Part shown: positions 26,612-35,342 of the stretch, piece after piece | How the letters are laid out: each line of letters begins with the position of its first letter | Position numbering within the stretch: the first letter of the stretch is position 1 | NCBI RefSeq assembly: GCF_011806525.1 | Contig: NZ_JAAVKI010000003.1 | Location: 372,001 to 436,000, forward strand | Reading direction: 5' to 3' | Source of the DNA: Thalassospira sp. HF15 | GTDB lineage: Bacteria > Pseudomonadota > Alphaproteobacteria > Rhodospirillales > Thalassospiraceae | Length of the DNA stretch: 64,000 nt | Notes under the pieces: generated by a model | Seen by the model: only the letters and a program-made list of their open reading frames with translations | Databases searched by the model: none | What the model was told of the DNA's origin: nothing | Made by a program: the position numbers and the translations under genes

Positions 26612-26841
26612 CGTTGAGATCTTGTGCAATGCATCCAGAGCTTTTGGCGCCCGGTGGGCAGGCGACGGTTCTGGTATATGCGCATTGCCCTCTCCCTGTC
26701 AAAGCATGATCTCGTAAATTGGTAATACCAATTTTTGAAAATACGGACCAGTTTCTTTTCACCATACGGAACAGTGCCTGTCGGCTTTCTCAATCACAGC
26801 GACCGGAAAACCGCGATCTTTCAGCGACTTTTGGTGCGGAT

Positions 26842-28296
26842 ATGCTATTGTCCGCCGACGAAAAAACTGAAAATCCCGAAACGGTTGCGCCCATGCCGAA
26901 GCTAAATCTTCGACTAAAGTTTTTGCTGCTCTCGATCCTGCCGCTGGTTCTGGCGGCTTCTGCGATCTCCTGGCTGGTCTTCGCCCAGGCCGAACGACTG
27001 GCCGAGGCCGAAATCAGAACCTTTGAACGCAACATCCTGCAAGCGCGCAAGGCAGAGCTTAAAAGCTATCTTGAACTCGCGATGGCCTCGATCGATCACA
27101 TCTATTCGGTGGCAAGCCCGCTTGATGCGGTGTCCAAGGAACGGGTCAAGGCGATCATCGAAGACCTGTCTTATGGCGAAGATGGCTATTTCTTTATCTA
27201 TGACCGTGATGGCACCGCCCTTGTCGACCCGCCAGAGCCGTGGCGCCTGGGGCGGACCTATTGGAACCTCCGCGACATCAATGGCAACTCGGTGATCCAG
27301 GGTCTGATATTCAATGCCGAAAAGGGTGGCGATTTCATGCGCCATGTCTGGGACAAGCCATCAACCGGCGAGCCGACCGAAAAGATCAGCTATTCTCTGA
27401 TGCTTGATAAATGGGACTGGATGATTGGCACAGGGATTTATATCGACGACATTTCCGAGCAGGTCACAGAGATCGAGGCCGAGGTTTCCACCCATATCCG
27501 CGAAACCACGATCTCGATCATCGGGGTGACCATTCTGGCGGTATTGCTGGTGGGGATTTCGGGCACGGTTGTCACCCTTTCGGAACGCAAACTGGCCGAC
27601 TCAAAGCTTAAGGAGCTGACCCACCGGGTTGTTGATGTGCAGGAACAGGAACGCCTTCGGGTGTCGCGCGAACTGCATGACGGCATCAGTCAGATCCTTG
27701 TGTCGGTGAAGTATGCGGTCGAAACCGCCATTGCGCGCATCACCCAAAACCGCGACAACGCGATTGAACCGATGGAAAAGGCCGCCAACCGGTTGCAGGA
27801 CGCCATCCATGAAGTCCGGCGCATCTCGCGCGATTTGCGCCCGGCGGTCCTTGATGATCTTGGCCTGAAACCGGCGATCGAGAGCATGTGTGCCGAACTG
27901 CAAGACCGTTCATGCATCCTGATCGAGGTGAAATGTGAAAACATCGACGGGCAGCTTGATATCGGCAAGAAGACGACGCTGTATCGCGTGTTGCAGGAAA
28001 CGCTGACCAACATTGAACGCCACGCTGATGCGACGGTTGTCAAAATATCCATCAAGCGCGAAGGCGAAAGCATCGTGATGCGCATTGCCGATAACGGGGT
28101 TGGTTTCGAGACCAACCGTTATATCCGAAATCGTGATCCGCGCGCAGGGATCGGGCTTCGCAATATGCGCGAACGCATGGAATTCCACGGCGGCGGGCTT
28201 TCGGTGCGATCCGAACCCGATGATGGTACGAAAATCACTGCATTTATTCCGGCAAACCGCCAAAATACCCTATCAGAGAACACTATCAGCGGTTAA
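26842..28296 (+). CDS. Membrane sensor histidine kinase with Cache domain, NarL-partner type
   Basis: Inner-membrane sensor kinase. A first membrane helix (LKFLLLSILPLVLAASAISW), a periplasmic single-Cache-like domain (about 145 residues, with DGYFFIYDRDGTALVDPPEP and KWDWMIGTGIYIDDI) and a second helix (ISIIGVTILAVLLVGISGTV) are followed by a HisKA_3 dimerisation domain with the phospho-His in RVSRELHDGISQ and an HATPase (RIADNGVGFETN, GIGLRNMRERMEFHGGGLSV). The start is uncertain: 26842 or 26893 are both plausible; 26719 is unlikely. The NarL-type regulator follows 59 bp later. The Cache type often senses small organic acids, which is inference only. Confidence 0.92.
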   Translation: MLLSADEKTENPETVAPMPKLNLRLKFLLLSILPLVLAASAISWLVFAQAERLAEAEIRTFERNILQARKAELKSYLELAMASIDHIYSVASPLDAVSKERVKAIIEDLSYGEDGYFFIYDRDGTALVDPPEPWRLGRTYWNLRDINGNSVIQGLIFNAEKGGDFMRHVWDKPSTGEPTEKISYSLMLDKWDWMIGTGIYIDDISEQVTEIEAEVSTHIRETTISIIGVTILAVLLVGISGTVVTLSERKLADSKLKELTHRVVDVQEQERLRVSRELHDGISQILVSVKYAVETAIARITQNRDNAIEPMEKAANRLQDAIHEVRRISRDLRPAVLDDLGLKPAIESMCAELQDRSCILIEVKCENIDGQLDIGKKTTLYRVLQETLTNIERHADATVVKISIKREGESIVMRIADNGVGFETNRYIRNRDPRAGIGLRNMRERMEFHGGGLSVRSEPDDGTKITAFIPANRQNTLSENTISG

Positions 28297-28355
28297 TCTG
28301 GCCTAGGGCCCCGCCCTACAACCCGACAGACACGCGACAGGAACTCGTTCGATCC

Positions 28356-29036
28356 ATGACCAATGTCACCAATGCCAACGAAGTTTATTCCACCGATCGG
28401 CCATTGCGAATTTTGCTTTGCGACGATCACGCGCTTGTAATGGATGGCATCCGGTCGCGTCTGGAATGCTTTGAACATATCAACATCATCGGCGAAGCAG
28501 GCAATGGGGCGGAAGCACTGACCATGGCGGGTGATCTGCATCCTGATATTGTGCTGATGGACATTTCAATGCCGGTGATGAACGGCCTTGAAGCGGCTGA
28601 AAAGTTCCGTGAAACCCTGCCTGATGCCAAGGTCGTGATCCTGTCGATGCATGAAAACCCGGAATATCTGCGCACCGCCCAACAGGCTGGCGCAAAGGGC
28701 TTTATCCTCAAAGACGTGTCATCGAATGACATGGTGCGCGCGATTGAAACCGTCGCCAATGGCGGGGAAGCGTATAGCTCCACCTTTGATCGCATCACGG
28801 ATGGCGAAAACATCAACAATGATGGCCTGCCCCTGACATCACGCGAACGCACGGTGTTGCGCCTTCTGGCCAAAGGAGCAAGCAACAAGCATGTCGCGCG
28901 CGAACTCGACATCAGTGTGCGAACTGTTGAAACCCATCGGCGTAACATCAAGCGCAAGCTTGATATCGACAGTTCGGCCGGGTTGGTGCGCTATGCCATC
29001 GAAAAGGGTCTGGTGACCCTTGATTCCAGCAGCTGA
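28356..29036 (+). CDS. Response regulator, NarL/FixJ (LuxR) family
   Basis: Transcription factor partner of the preceding Cache kinase. The receiver domain has the acidic pair in ILLCDDHALVMDGIRSRL, the phospho-Asp in DIVLMDISMPVMNG, the SMHE segment and the conserved Lys in GFILKDVSSNDM. The C-terminal LuxR helix-turn-helix reads LTSRERTVLRLLAKGASNKH, then RTVETHRRNIKRKL. 226 residues, normal. Gene order (kinase then regulator) suggests a two-gene operon; pyc-glcDEF is divergently transcribed and could be a target, which is inference. Confidence 0.94.
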   Translation: MTNVTNANEVYSTDRPLRILLCDDHALVMDGIRSRLECFEHINIIGEAGNGAEALTMAGDLHPDIVLMDISMPVMNGLEAAEKFRETLPDAKVVILSMHENPEYLRTAQQAGAKGFILKDVSSNDMVRAIETVANGGEAYSSTFDRITDGENINNDGLPLTSRERTVLRLLAKGASNKHVARELDISVRTVETHRRNIKRKLDIDSSAGLVRYAIEKGLVTLDSSS

Positions 29037-29207
29037 AATCACAATCTGGTTCACACATGTGACTAAGGTCCCATCCTTGGACCAGCATGACTATGCATTG
29101 ATTTCACATTCTGGTACGGTAGATTAGGTCGAAAGTTGGACTCATTATATTTTCGATACCGGCGTAACCGGGATTGACCCGCAATCCGGATCAGCCCGGC
29201 GTCATGG

Positions 29208-29951
29208 GTGGCACGCGTGAACCATACAACAAGCTACACATTCCGACCCGAACTTGCGCGATGCCGCGAATGCGGTGTGCGGAAATTTGCCCTGTTCAAC
29301 AACCTGACGGACGAGGATTTCAAACTTGTCCATATGCCGGTTGAGGACATCGCGCTGCCCAAACGCAACACGCTTTACAATGCCGGGGATCAGGCACAAT
29401 CGATCTATACGCTGCGTTCAGGTCTGATCAAGCTTGTGCATTACCTGCCCGATGGCAATCAGCGCGTTGTGCGCCTTGTAAAACCCGGCGGCACCATCGG
29501 GCTTGAGGCACTGGTCAGTGATTGCTTTACCCATCACGCCGAGGCACTGCAGGACAGCAAGCTGTGCCGCATTCCGATTGCCGTGATTGAAAAGCTTGAT
29601 AGTGAGAGCCCGCGTTTACACAAACAGGTGCTTAACCGCTGGCATCAAGCCGTGATGGAATCGGATAACTGGCTGACCCAGATGTCGACAGGAACTGCGC
29701 GCGAACGTGTCGCACGGCTTTGCCTGTTTCTGCATGATGACGTGACCGATACCTGCACCCTGCCGGGGCGCGAAGATATTGGTGCGATGCTGGGCATCAC
29801 CACCGAGACAGCCAGCCGTATCATTGCCGATTTCCGACGTCATGATTTGCTTGAGTTTAAATCACGCAACATCTTCGGGCTGGACCTTGCCGGACTTCGA
29901 GAAGTCGCCGGAATTGAGGACAGCACCGGTTCAAATGGCTTTGAAGACTGA
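29208..29951 (+). CDS. Crp/Fnr-family transcriptional regulator
   Basis: Cyclic-nucleotide-binding-fold regulator of 247 residues. The N-terminus has CRECGVRKFALFNNL, resembling the Fnr/FnrL cysteine cluster (C-x2-C-x7-C) but with Phe in place of the third Cys. A central Cys (DSKLCRIPI) aligns with the fourth ligand. The cNMP-type barrel (LYNAGDQAQSIYTLRSGLIK) is followed by an HTH_Crp domain (LPGREDIGAMLGITTETASR, then IIADFRRHDLLEF). The GTG start at 29208 is used; an in-frame GTG at 29217 is also possible. Whether it senses oxygen is doubtful because the cluster looks incomplete. Confidence 0.92.
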   Translation: MARVNHTTSYTFRPELARCRECGVRKFALFNNLTDEDFKLVHMPVEDIALPKRNTLYNAGDQAQSIYTLRSGLIKLVHYLPDGNQRVVRLVKPGGTIGLEALVSDCFTHHAEALQDSKLCRIPIAVIEKLDSESPRLHKQVLNRWHQAVMESDNWLTQMSTGTARERVARLCLFLHDDVTDTCTLPGREDIGAMLGITTETASRIIADFRRHDLLEFKSRNIFGLDLAGLREVAGIEDSTGSNGFED

Positions 29952-29988
29952 GCCGTTCCGGGCAGATGATTGCAGGATTTTCAAAAGG

Positions 29989-30759
29989 CTATCTGAGCGC
30001 ATCCTGCAGATCCGTCTGAAAGGCAGAGTTCGGCCCACAGGCCAGTGAAAGTCTTTCATATTCCTGCGGGGTATCTATTTTCCGGTGCTGTTCGCGGCTG
30101 CGTCGGCGAATGTCATTCAGCCGTCTTTTGAAATCGCGACCATATTCCGAATGAAGCCGACGCATGGCACCCGGCACGTTGTCAGCGGGCATCGGAAACA
30201 TCGCCCCGACCTTGCCAACGATATCTTTGACCAGATCATCGAGGGCCACACGAATATCATCTTCCATACCCTGATTGATTTTGACGTGTTCGCCTTCGTG
30301 GGCATAGACGACGTCATATTCACAGGTACCACGTTCCAGTTCGGCCGGGATATAGACCAGATGCTTGACCACATCGACCTTCGGGTTGACCAGAACGGGA
30401 TCAAGACAATATCGCCCGGGACCGACTTGGCGTGGTTCAATGCGCATATCAAAGGATGCATTCACCTCGTATTCGGTCAGACCCGTGACGAGATAACGCG
30501 AATCCCCGCCGGCACGGCTGTTTAACCAGCGAATGGAGCGATAGCGATCAAGCATCGGGTCCATGCGATTAAATTCGAGGAAGGCCTTTGGCGCGCTGAT
30601 CGGGGCGCAGCTTCCTTGTGCACGGGCGGATCCGGGCAACATAACCAGAACAGCCAGAACGGTTAAAAGCACAAACAGGATGCTGCCCTTTCCGATCTGA
30701 TTTTTCTGTAGCCCCAACGCTGGCAACCGCTTCTCCCGATTCTTAGGGTCCAGACTCAT
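29989..30759 (-). CDS. Secreted putative Zn-dependent protein with HExxH motif (DUF922-like)
   Basis: A membrane-proximal hydrophobic segment (ILFVLLTVLAVLVMLPGSARA) after a positively charged N-terminus acts as a signal peptide or anchor. The exported part has VVYAHEGEHVKINQGM, an HExxH zinc-peptidase-like motif, and Cys pairs that could form disulfides. This fits the DUF922 group of predicted secreted Zn proteases, from memory. It faces the Crp/Fnr gene convergently; arms TGCAGGAT / ATCCTGCA (29971-30008) form a weak hairpin at its 3' end. Protease activity is not proven by the motif alone. Confidence 0.75.
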   Translation of the reverse strand: MSLDPKNREKRLPALGLQKNQIGKGSILFVLLTVLAVLVMLPGSARAQGSCAPISAPKAFLEFNRMDPMLDRYRSIRWLNSRAGGDSRYLVTGLTEYEVNASFDMRIEPRQVGPGRYCLDPVLVNPKVDVVKHLVYIPAELERGTCEYDVVYAHEGEHVKINQGMEDDIRVALDDLVKDIVGKVGAMFPMPADNVPGAMRRLHSEYGRDFKRRLNDIRRRSREQHRKIDTPQEYERLSLACGPNSAFQTDLQDALR

Positions 30760-30824
30760 TCAAAACGCTGCGCACAGAACAGTCCGCACGCAGCATTCAC
30801 TGGATTTATATCTACGATGAAATG

Positions 30825-31184
30825 TCAGACGTGGCTCACATGATCGGCACAGTCGACACAGAGCGGTGTGGTCGGATCGGCTTCCAGACGCTTTTTCTGG
30901 ATCGGCTCACCGCAATTGTGGCAATGGCCGTATTCGTCGTCATCCATGCGCTTGAGAGTTTTTTCGATCCGCTCCAACTCGACCGTGCGGCGACGTTCCT
31001 GTTCAAGGTGCATTTCCTGATTTTGCAGGGCATCCATCCGCGACAAACGGCCCACCGCCTGCTGGTCAAGTTCGACCGGCTTGCGATAATCTTCTGAATG
31101 CGTGGAATGCGATAGAATTTCCGCCCGTCGTTCCTCCAGACGGGTTCGCAATGCCGCAAGATCAATGTCTGTTCGATCGGTCAT
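30825..31184 (-). CDS. DksA/TraR-family C4 zinc-finger protein
   Basis: Small coiled-coil protein of 119 residues with a C-terminal four-Cys zinc finger (CHNCGEPIQKKRLEADPTTP, then LCVDC), the TraR/DksA pattern. The long N-terminal helical region includes LERIEKTLKRMDDDEYGHC, typical of the family. The start at 31184 (MTDRTDIDL) has GAGG seven bases upstream; an in-frame ATG at 31196 overlaps that signal. Members bind the RNA polymerase secondary channel or are of unknown role. Shorter than full-length DksA (about 150), so better called DksA/TraR-like. Confidence 0.9.
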   Translation of the reverse strand: MTDRTDIDLAALRTRLEERRAEILSHSTHSEDYRKPVELDQQAVGRLSRMDALQNQEMHLEQERRRTVELERIEKTLKRMDDDEYGHCHNCGEPIQKKRLEADPTTPLCVDCADHVSHV

Positions 31185-31287
31185 CCGAAACCTCATTACA
31201 TGTTGTTGTTCTTACTCATTCAATATGGGGATAGAATTGCCCTCTCCGCCAATACATAAGTCAAAATAACCAAAAAAAACCGGACCA

Positions 31288-32502
31288 TCAGGCGCAATTG
31301 CCGCAAGCATCGACGAGTTTCTCCATTGCTGCCTTGGCCTCATCATCATCAAGGCCTTCGGATTTGATGTTCTTTTGGATTTTGCAGCAAAGTGCCGGAC
31401 CGTCCGGGAAGGGTTTGTCGGTCCAGAACGGCGCGGTAGTGCCGAAATATCCCGCCTGATCAAGGAACGAGACCCCGTAATAGTAAGCCGCCCCGACCGA
31501 GTTATAAAACGTCGGGTCATCAATGAACCCGCCATCGGGTGTCATGGATTTGGTCAGGCACCAGTGCAGCACCAATGCGATGTCTTTGGACGCGGCAGCC
31601 TGGGTCGCAGTATCAACCTGCCCCCAACCAAGATCGAAAATCTTGGTGACGTCGTAATTGTTGTGATTGTTGAAATCACCATTGTGCTTCCAGCCAAACG
31701 GATATGCATCGTCACGGATCGCAAGGGTGGTGTTGAAAATCTGCGTCCACAGATCGACCTTGCCGTGCTGATAGGAAATATTGTGGAAGGTCAGGCTGAG
31801 ATCGCTGCTTTTAAGCACGCCCTGATCCTGTGTTTCAAACCAGCCGCCCCAATATCCGCTTTGATCATCCTGCCAGTCATCCAGCCACGATTTGTAGGCG
31901 CTGATATACGCATCGGTCAGTTCAAATCCCTTCACATTGGCTTTGAAATAATCGCGGATTTCGCTTTTAAAGCACATCTGTGACAGGGCGGCTGTGACCG
32001 CGCCAAGGGCATCACGGCGGTCAAGGCCATCAGTGAAAATCGTTGATGTCTTCTGGCCATCAAGCCAGGCAATCATTTTGTCCGGCGTGGCAATCGGTTC
32101 AAGAAAAGTAAGCGGATATTCGGGTGCCTGCCCTTCATCAGCCAATGTATTGACCGCATCAATCATCGCATCAACTTTCAGGAACCACTGGTCGTAACAC
32201 GGCCCCCAGGAGCCGTCACTTGCCACCTGTTTTTCCGCCCACGCCTGATCGGGGTTGTTTAACGAGTTGGCAAAACCTTCCAGCTTGTCATCCAACGTTT
32301 TCCAGTCGGCGGTATATTGCAGCAACCATTTGCATTCGATCATTTGCTGATCGGAGGCCGCCATACTGTTTCCGGTTTTCTGCGCTGCAATCAGCTTTTC
32401 CTGAAGTGGGGCCAGCTTTGCGGCGTAGTTTTTTTGCTGCGCGATATAGTCGGGATCAAAGATACAAAACTGGTCTGTGATCAGCTTACTGAAATCTGTC
32501 AA
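31288..32502 (-). CDS. Hypothetical protein, possibly an alpha-alpha toroid fold
   Basis: I do not recognise the family. The best start is a TTG at 32502 preceded by a strong AGGGGG six bases upstream, giving MTDFSKLITDQFCIFDPDYI at the N-terminus; an ATG at 32565 is the alternative. The ~404-residue product is rich in Trp, Tyr, Asp and Asn with repeated helical segments (SGYWGGWFETQDQG, HNISYQHGKVDLWTQIFNTT, WKHNGDFNNHNNYDVTKIFD). It ends with a Cys-containing tail (CCKIQ ... CGNC). No signal peptide is seen with the TTG start. A toroid-like fold or carbohydrate-active function is speculation. Confidence 0.7.
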   Translation of the reverse strand: MTDFSKLITDQFCIFDPDYIAQQKNYAAKLAPLQEKLIAAQKTGNSMAASDQQMIECKWLLQYTADWKTLDDKLEGFANSLNNPDQAWAEKQVASDGSWGPCYDQWFLKVDAMIDAVNTLADEGQAPEYPLTFLEPIATPDKMIAWLDGQKTSTIFTDGLDRRDALGAVTAALSQMCFKSEIRDYFKANVKGFELTDAYISAYKSWLDDWQDDQSGYWGGWFETQDQGVLKSSDLSLTFHNISYQHGKVDLWTQIFNTTLAIRDDAYPFGWKHNGDFNNHNNYDVTKIFDLGWGQVDTATQAAASKDIALVLHWCLTKSMTPDGGFIDDPTFYNSVGAAYYYGVSFLDQAGYFGTTAPFWTDKPFPDGPALCCKIQKNIKSEGLDDDEAKAAMEKLVDACGNCA

Positions 32503-32656
32503 AGCACGCCCCCTGCCGCTTGTCGCTGTATTGCCTGCACAAAACCATGACAAAAACCGGAGCATATCCAAAGCATTATCGACAGCCGGCCTTGCGGTGC
32601 CGACCAAACCCTTGCTTAAGCAGGGTATCAGGAGGGCCAGAGACGAGGTCAGTCCC

Positions 32657-33019
32657 CTAATCTTCAAGCAGCCAGTTGCGGATCACGCGCAGAGCCTGAT
32701 CAGGATCGGTTTCGACAATTTTCGCAGCGACATTGGCCTTCTTGCGATCAATCATGCCTTCAATCCCCGCAACACTGAAGCCGTCCGTGTCTTGCCCCAC
32801 CGGAAGAGAGCCGACACTCATCGATAAGCCCCGCAATCTTTCACGCAGCGCCTGATCCGATCCCGATTCGTAACGCGGGATCGGCGCAGCAGGCTTGGGC
32901 CCCGGCAAAAAGGACGCCCCGTCATCGGTCTGATCCGAATTGTCAGATTGCGTCATCGTCACAACTTTCGTCTCGTATCGGTCCGGGTCATCATACCCGA
33001 TCATGTTCGCGGACACCAA
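32657..33019 (-). CDS. Small protein with FliF-like C-terminal tail
   Basis: A 120-residue protein with a low-complexity N-terminus (Asp, Ser, Pro rich) and a helical C-terminus. Its last ~25 residues, KIVETDPDQALRVIRNWLLE, resemble the C-terminal tail of FliF (the flagellar MS-ring) that binds FliG, which in relatives reads like V-x2-NP-x2-A-x2-IR-W. No membrane helices or ring domains are present. The GTG start at 33019 has AGAGG eight bases upstream; an ATG at 32956 is possible. The FliF likeness is from memory and needs a profile search. Confidence 0.6.
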   Translation of the reverse strand: MVSANMIGYDDPDRYETKVVTMTQSDNSDQTDDGASFLPGPKPAAPIPRYESGSDQALRERLRGLSMSVGSLPVGQDTDGFSVAGIEGMIDRKKANVAAKIVETDPDQALRVIRNWLLED

Positions 33020-33114
33020 TTGGCCTCTTTGAGGTATTTTAGCACCCCCAATCCACCAGATCGTTATATTAGACTGAAAGAAACTTTGATTCCCTAAGGT
33101 TAAGGGTGCTACGC

Positions 33115-33139
33115 TTGGTTTTTAATAAATAAAAACCAA
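33115..33139. terminator. AT-rich hairpin, possible terminator
   Basis: TTGGTTTTTA (33115-33124) pairs perfectly with TAAAAACCAA (33130-33139) around a 5-base loop, in the ~390-bp gap between two divergent genes. Its T/A runs resemble a terminator, yet no gene ends nearby, so it may be a regulatory or leftover structure. I see no gene in this gap. Confidence 0.4.
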
Positions 33140-33407
33140 CACTGACAACAGCTTGCGAGATCAAGCTACCAGATGTTTTCAGTCTTGGAATGCGCGCTCA
33201 ACACATTGCTATGTTGGCTTATGAAGTTGCAGCCCTGGTAACCTTGACGCGCAAAGACCAGATACAAAAAACGCATGATTGCGAATTTTGTACTTTAACA
33301 AATCTTCATGTCTATCTAGTTTGGAAGGCTCAATGCGCCACCCCTTAAGGGTAGCCGTTGCAATACTTTTGAAGAAAGCGCACAAATCCACGGGGGCAGA
33401 GGTTTTT

Positions 33408-35312
33408 GTGAGGCACCATACTTTTATTCTGATTTTGGCAGTTGCGGCAATGCTTTCAGGCATTGGCACCGCGCACGCTGTTGAGTTTGGTGAGGCACCA
33501 GAACTTGCCAAGCAGGTCGCAGACGGCACCCTGCCGCCGGTCAAGGACCGCTTGCCGACCACCCCGATGATCGTCACACCCACGGACAGAATGGGTACCT
33601 ATGGCGGCACGTGGAAAATGGCGCAACGCAACCGGCGCGACCATGCCCTTTTGATCCGTAACATCGGATATGAGCCTCTGCTGCGCTGGACACCGCAATG
33701 GTCTTCGACCATCCCGAATGTCGCCCTGTCTTTTCAACCAAGCAGCGATGCAACCGAGTTCTTTTTCAGACTGCGGCCCGGTATGCGCTGGTCAGACGGT
33801 GAGCCATTTACCGCAAACGATATTGTTTTCTGGTACGAGGATATCCTGAACAACCCTGCGTTCGGCGATTCTGTTCCCGAATGGCTGACGTCAGGCGGCA
33901 ATCCGGTTCAGGTCGACGCCATTGACCTGCATACCGTCGCATTCCGGTTCAGCAAGCCATATGGTTTGTTCCCGACAGCACTTGCCCGCCCAGAGGGTGT
34001 CGAGCCGGTAAGTTACCCCGCGCATTTTCTTAAGCCGCTTTTGCCGAAATACAACAGCAAGGCAGACAGCACCGCCAAGCAAATGGGGTATGCCGGCTGG
34101 AAAGAACGGTTTGTCGATGTGTTTGGCCAACCCGGCACGATTGACGATCCGTCGCGCTGGAATAATCCTGATGTACCAACCCTGAATGCCTGGGTCCTTG
34201 ACGGGGTATACGGCCAGGATGACCCGCTGATCGCCAAGCGTAATGCCTATTACTGGAAGATTGATCCTGCCGGTCGCCAGCTTCCTTATATCGACACGGT
34301 TTCCATGGCCCTTGTGGCCTCCAAGGAGGCTGCAGGAAAAGCCGCAATCGAAGGCAAGGTCAACATGCAGGAACGTCATGTCAGCAAACATGCCGATGAA
34401 GTCCTTGCACAGAACAAGGATCTGTTGCCCTTCACGCTGGTGGAAAGCGATATGAATATCCTGACCTTGTCGCTGAACCTTAATGACAAGGATCCGGTGC
34501 TGCGCAAAATCTTCCAGAACAAGGATTTCCGGGTAGCTCTGTCTTATGCGATTGATCGCGAGAGCATCATTGACCGTTTTGTCCCCGGCGCGCTGCCCCA
34601 TCAGGCGGCACCACGACCGGAAAGCCCGCAATACCATACCGTATTGGCGCGGCAGTTCATGGCGCATGATGTTGAGCTTGCCCAAACCTATTTGGAAAAG
34701 GCCGGACTGACGGATCGGAATGAGGACGGCATGCTGATGCGCCCGGATGGCAAGCCGCTTGCGTTTAGCATTGATACCGAGGGTGCAGAGCGGTTCGAGA
34801 TGCTTAAAGGTGTCATGCGCTACTGGCGCGACCTTGGCATTGATGTCACGGCACGCAATCTGCCGCGTGACGAATTCGTCGCCTTGCGCGAAGGCAATAA
34901 TCATCACGCCAGCGCCTGGGGGGGTGATGGTGGCCTTGATGCGATGGTGATCCCGATCAATTACCTGCCGATGTCTTCCGAATCATCCTGGTTCGCCACC
35001 GGCTGGGCCCATTGGTACCTCAATCCCGACAGCCCGGATTCAATCACACCGCCCGAAGCAGTGCAAAATCAGCTGGCGCTTTATGACCAGCTCAAGGCGA
35101 CTGCAAATACAAAAATCCAGAATCAACTTATGCGCGATATTCTCGACATCAGCGCCGATCAGTTCTACGTTATGGGAATCGCGTTACCGCCAAACAGAAA
35201 AGGCGTTGTTGCCCGGAACTTCCATAACGTTCCCAAGGTGATGCCTGCTGCATGGAGTTACGCAACACCCGCGCCAACGAATCCAAGTCAGTATTTTATT
35301 GAAACCGAATAA
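33408..35312 (+). CDS. Periplasmic substrate-binding protein, SBP family 5 (oligopeptide-type)
   Basis: Extracytoplasmic binding protein of the DppA/OppA class. A GTG start at 33408 with AGAGG five bases upstream gives a normal signal peptide (VRHHTFILILAVAAMLSGIG, cleavage after AHA). The family motif region FFFRLRPGMRWSDGEPFTAN, then DIVFWYEDI is clear, as are FQNKDFRVALSYAIDRESII and the C-terminal domain. About 634 residues, on the large side. No permease or ATPase genes follow; instead a hybrid histidine kinase gene starts 30 bp downstream, so it may serve as a ligand-sensing partner. Confidence 0.92.
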   Translation: MRHHTFILILAVAAMLSGIGTAHAVEFGEAPELAKQVADGTLPPVKDRLPTTPMIVTPTDRMGTYGGTWKMAQRNRRDHALLIRNIGYEPLLRWTPQWSSTIPNVALSFQPSSDATEFFFRLRPGMRWSDGEPFTANDIVFWYEDILNNPAFGDSVPEWLTSGGNPVQVDAIDLHTVAFRFSKPYGLFPTALARPEGVEPVSYPAHFLKPLLPKYNSKADSTAKQMGYAGWKERFVDVFGQPGTIDDPSRWNNPDVPTLNAWVLDGVYGQDDPLIAKRNAYYWKIDPAGRQLPYIDTVSMALVASKEAAGKAAIEGKVNMQERHVSKHADEVLAQNKDLLPFTLVESDMNILTLSLNLNDKDPVLRKIFQNKDFRVALSYAIDRESIIDRFVPGALPHQAAPRPESPQYHTVLARQFMAHDVELAQTYLEKAGLTDRNEDGMLMRPDGKPLAFSIDTEGAERFEMLKGVMRYWRDLGIDVTARNLPRDEFVALREGNNHHASAWGGDGGLDAMVIPINYLPMSSESSWFATGWAHWYLNPDSPDSITPPEAVQNQLALYDQLKATANTKIQNQLMRDILDISADQFYVMGIALPPNRKGVVARNFHNVPKVMPAAWSYATPAPTNPSQYFIETE

Positions 35313-35342
35313 AATCACAGCGCGAGAAATACATCATTCCGG

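Noticed and set aside
22989-26765. Very long pyc frame starting at 26765
   Set aside because: The first 102 residues have no match to pyruvate carboxylase N-termini; the family start MTRSAPKRIRKLLVANRGEI with a ribosome-binding site lies at 26459.
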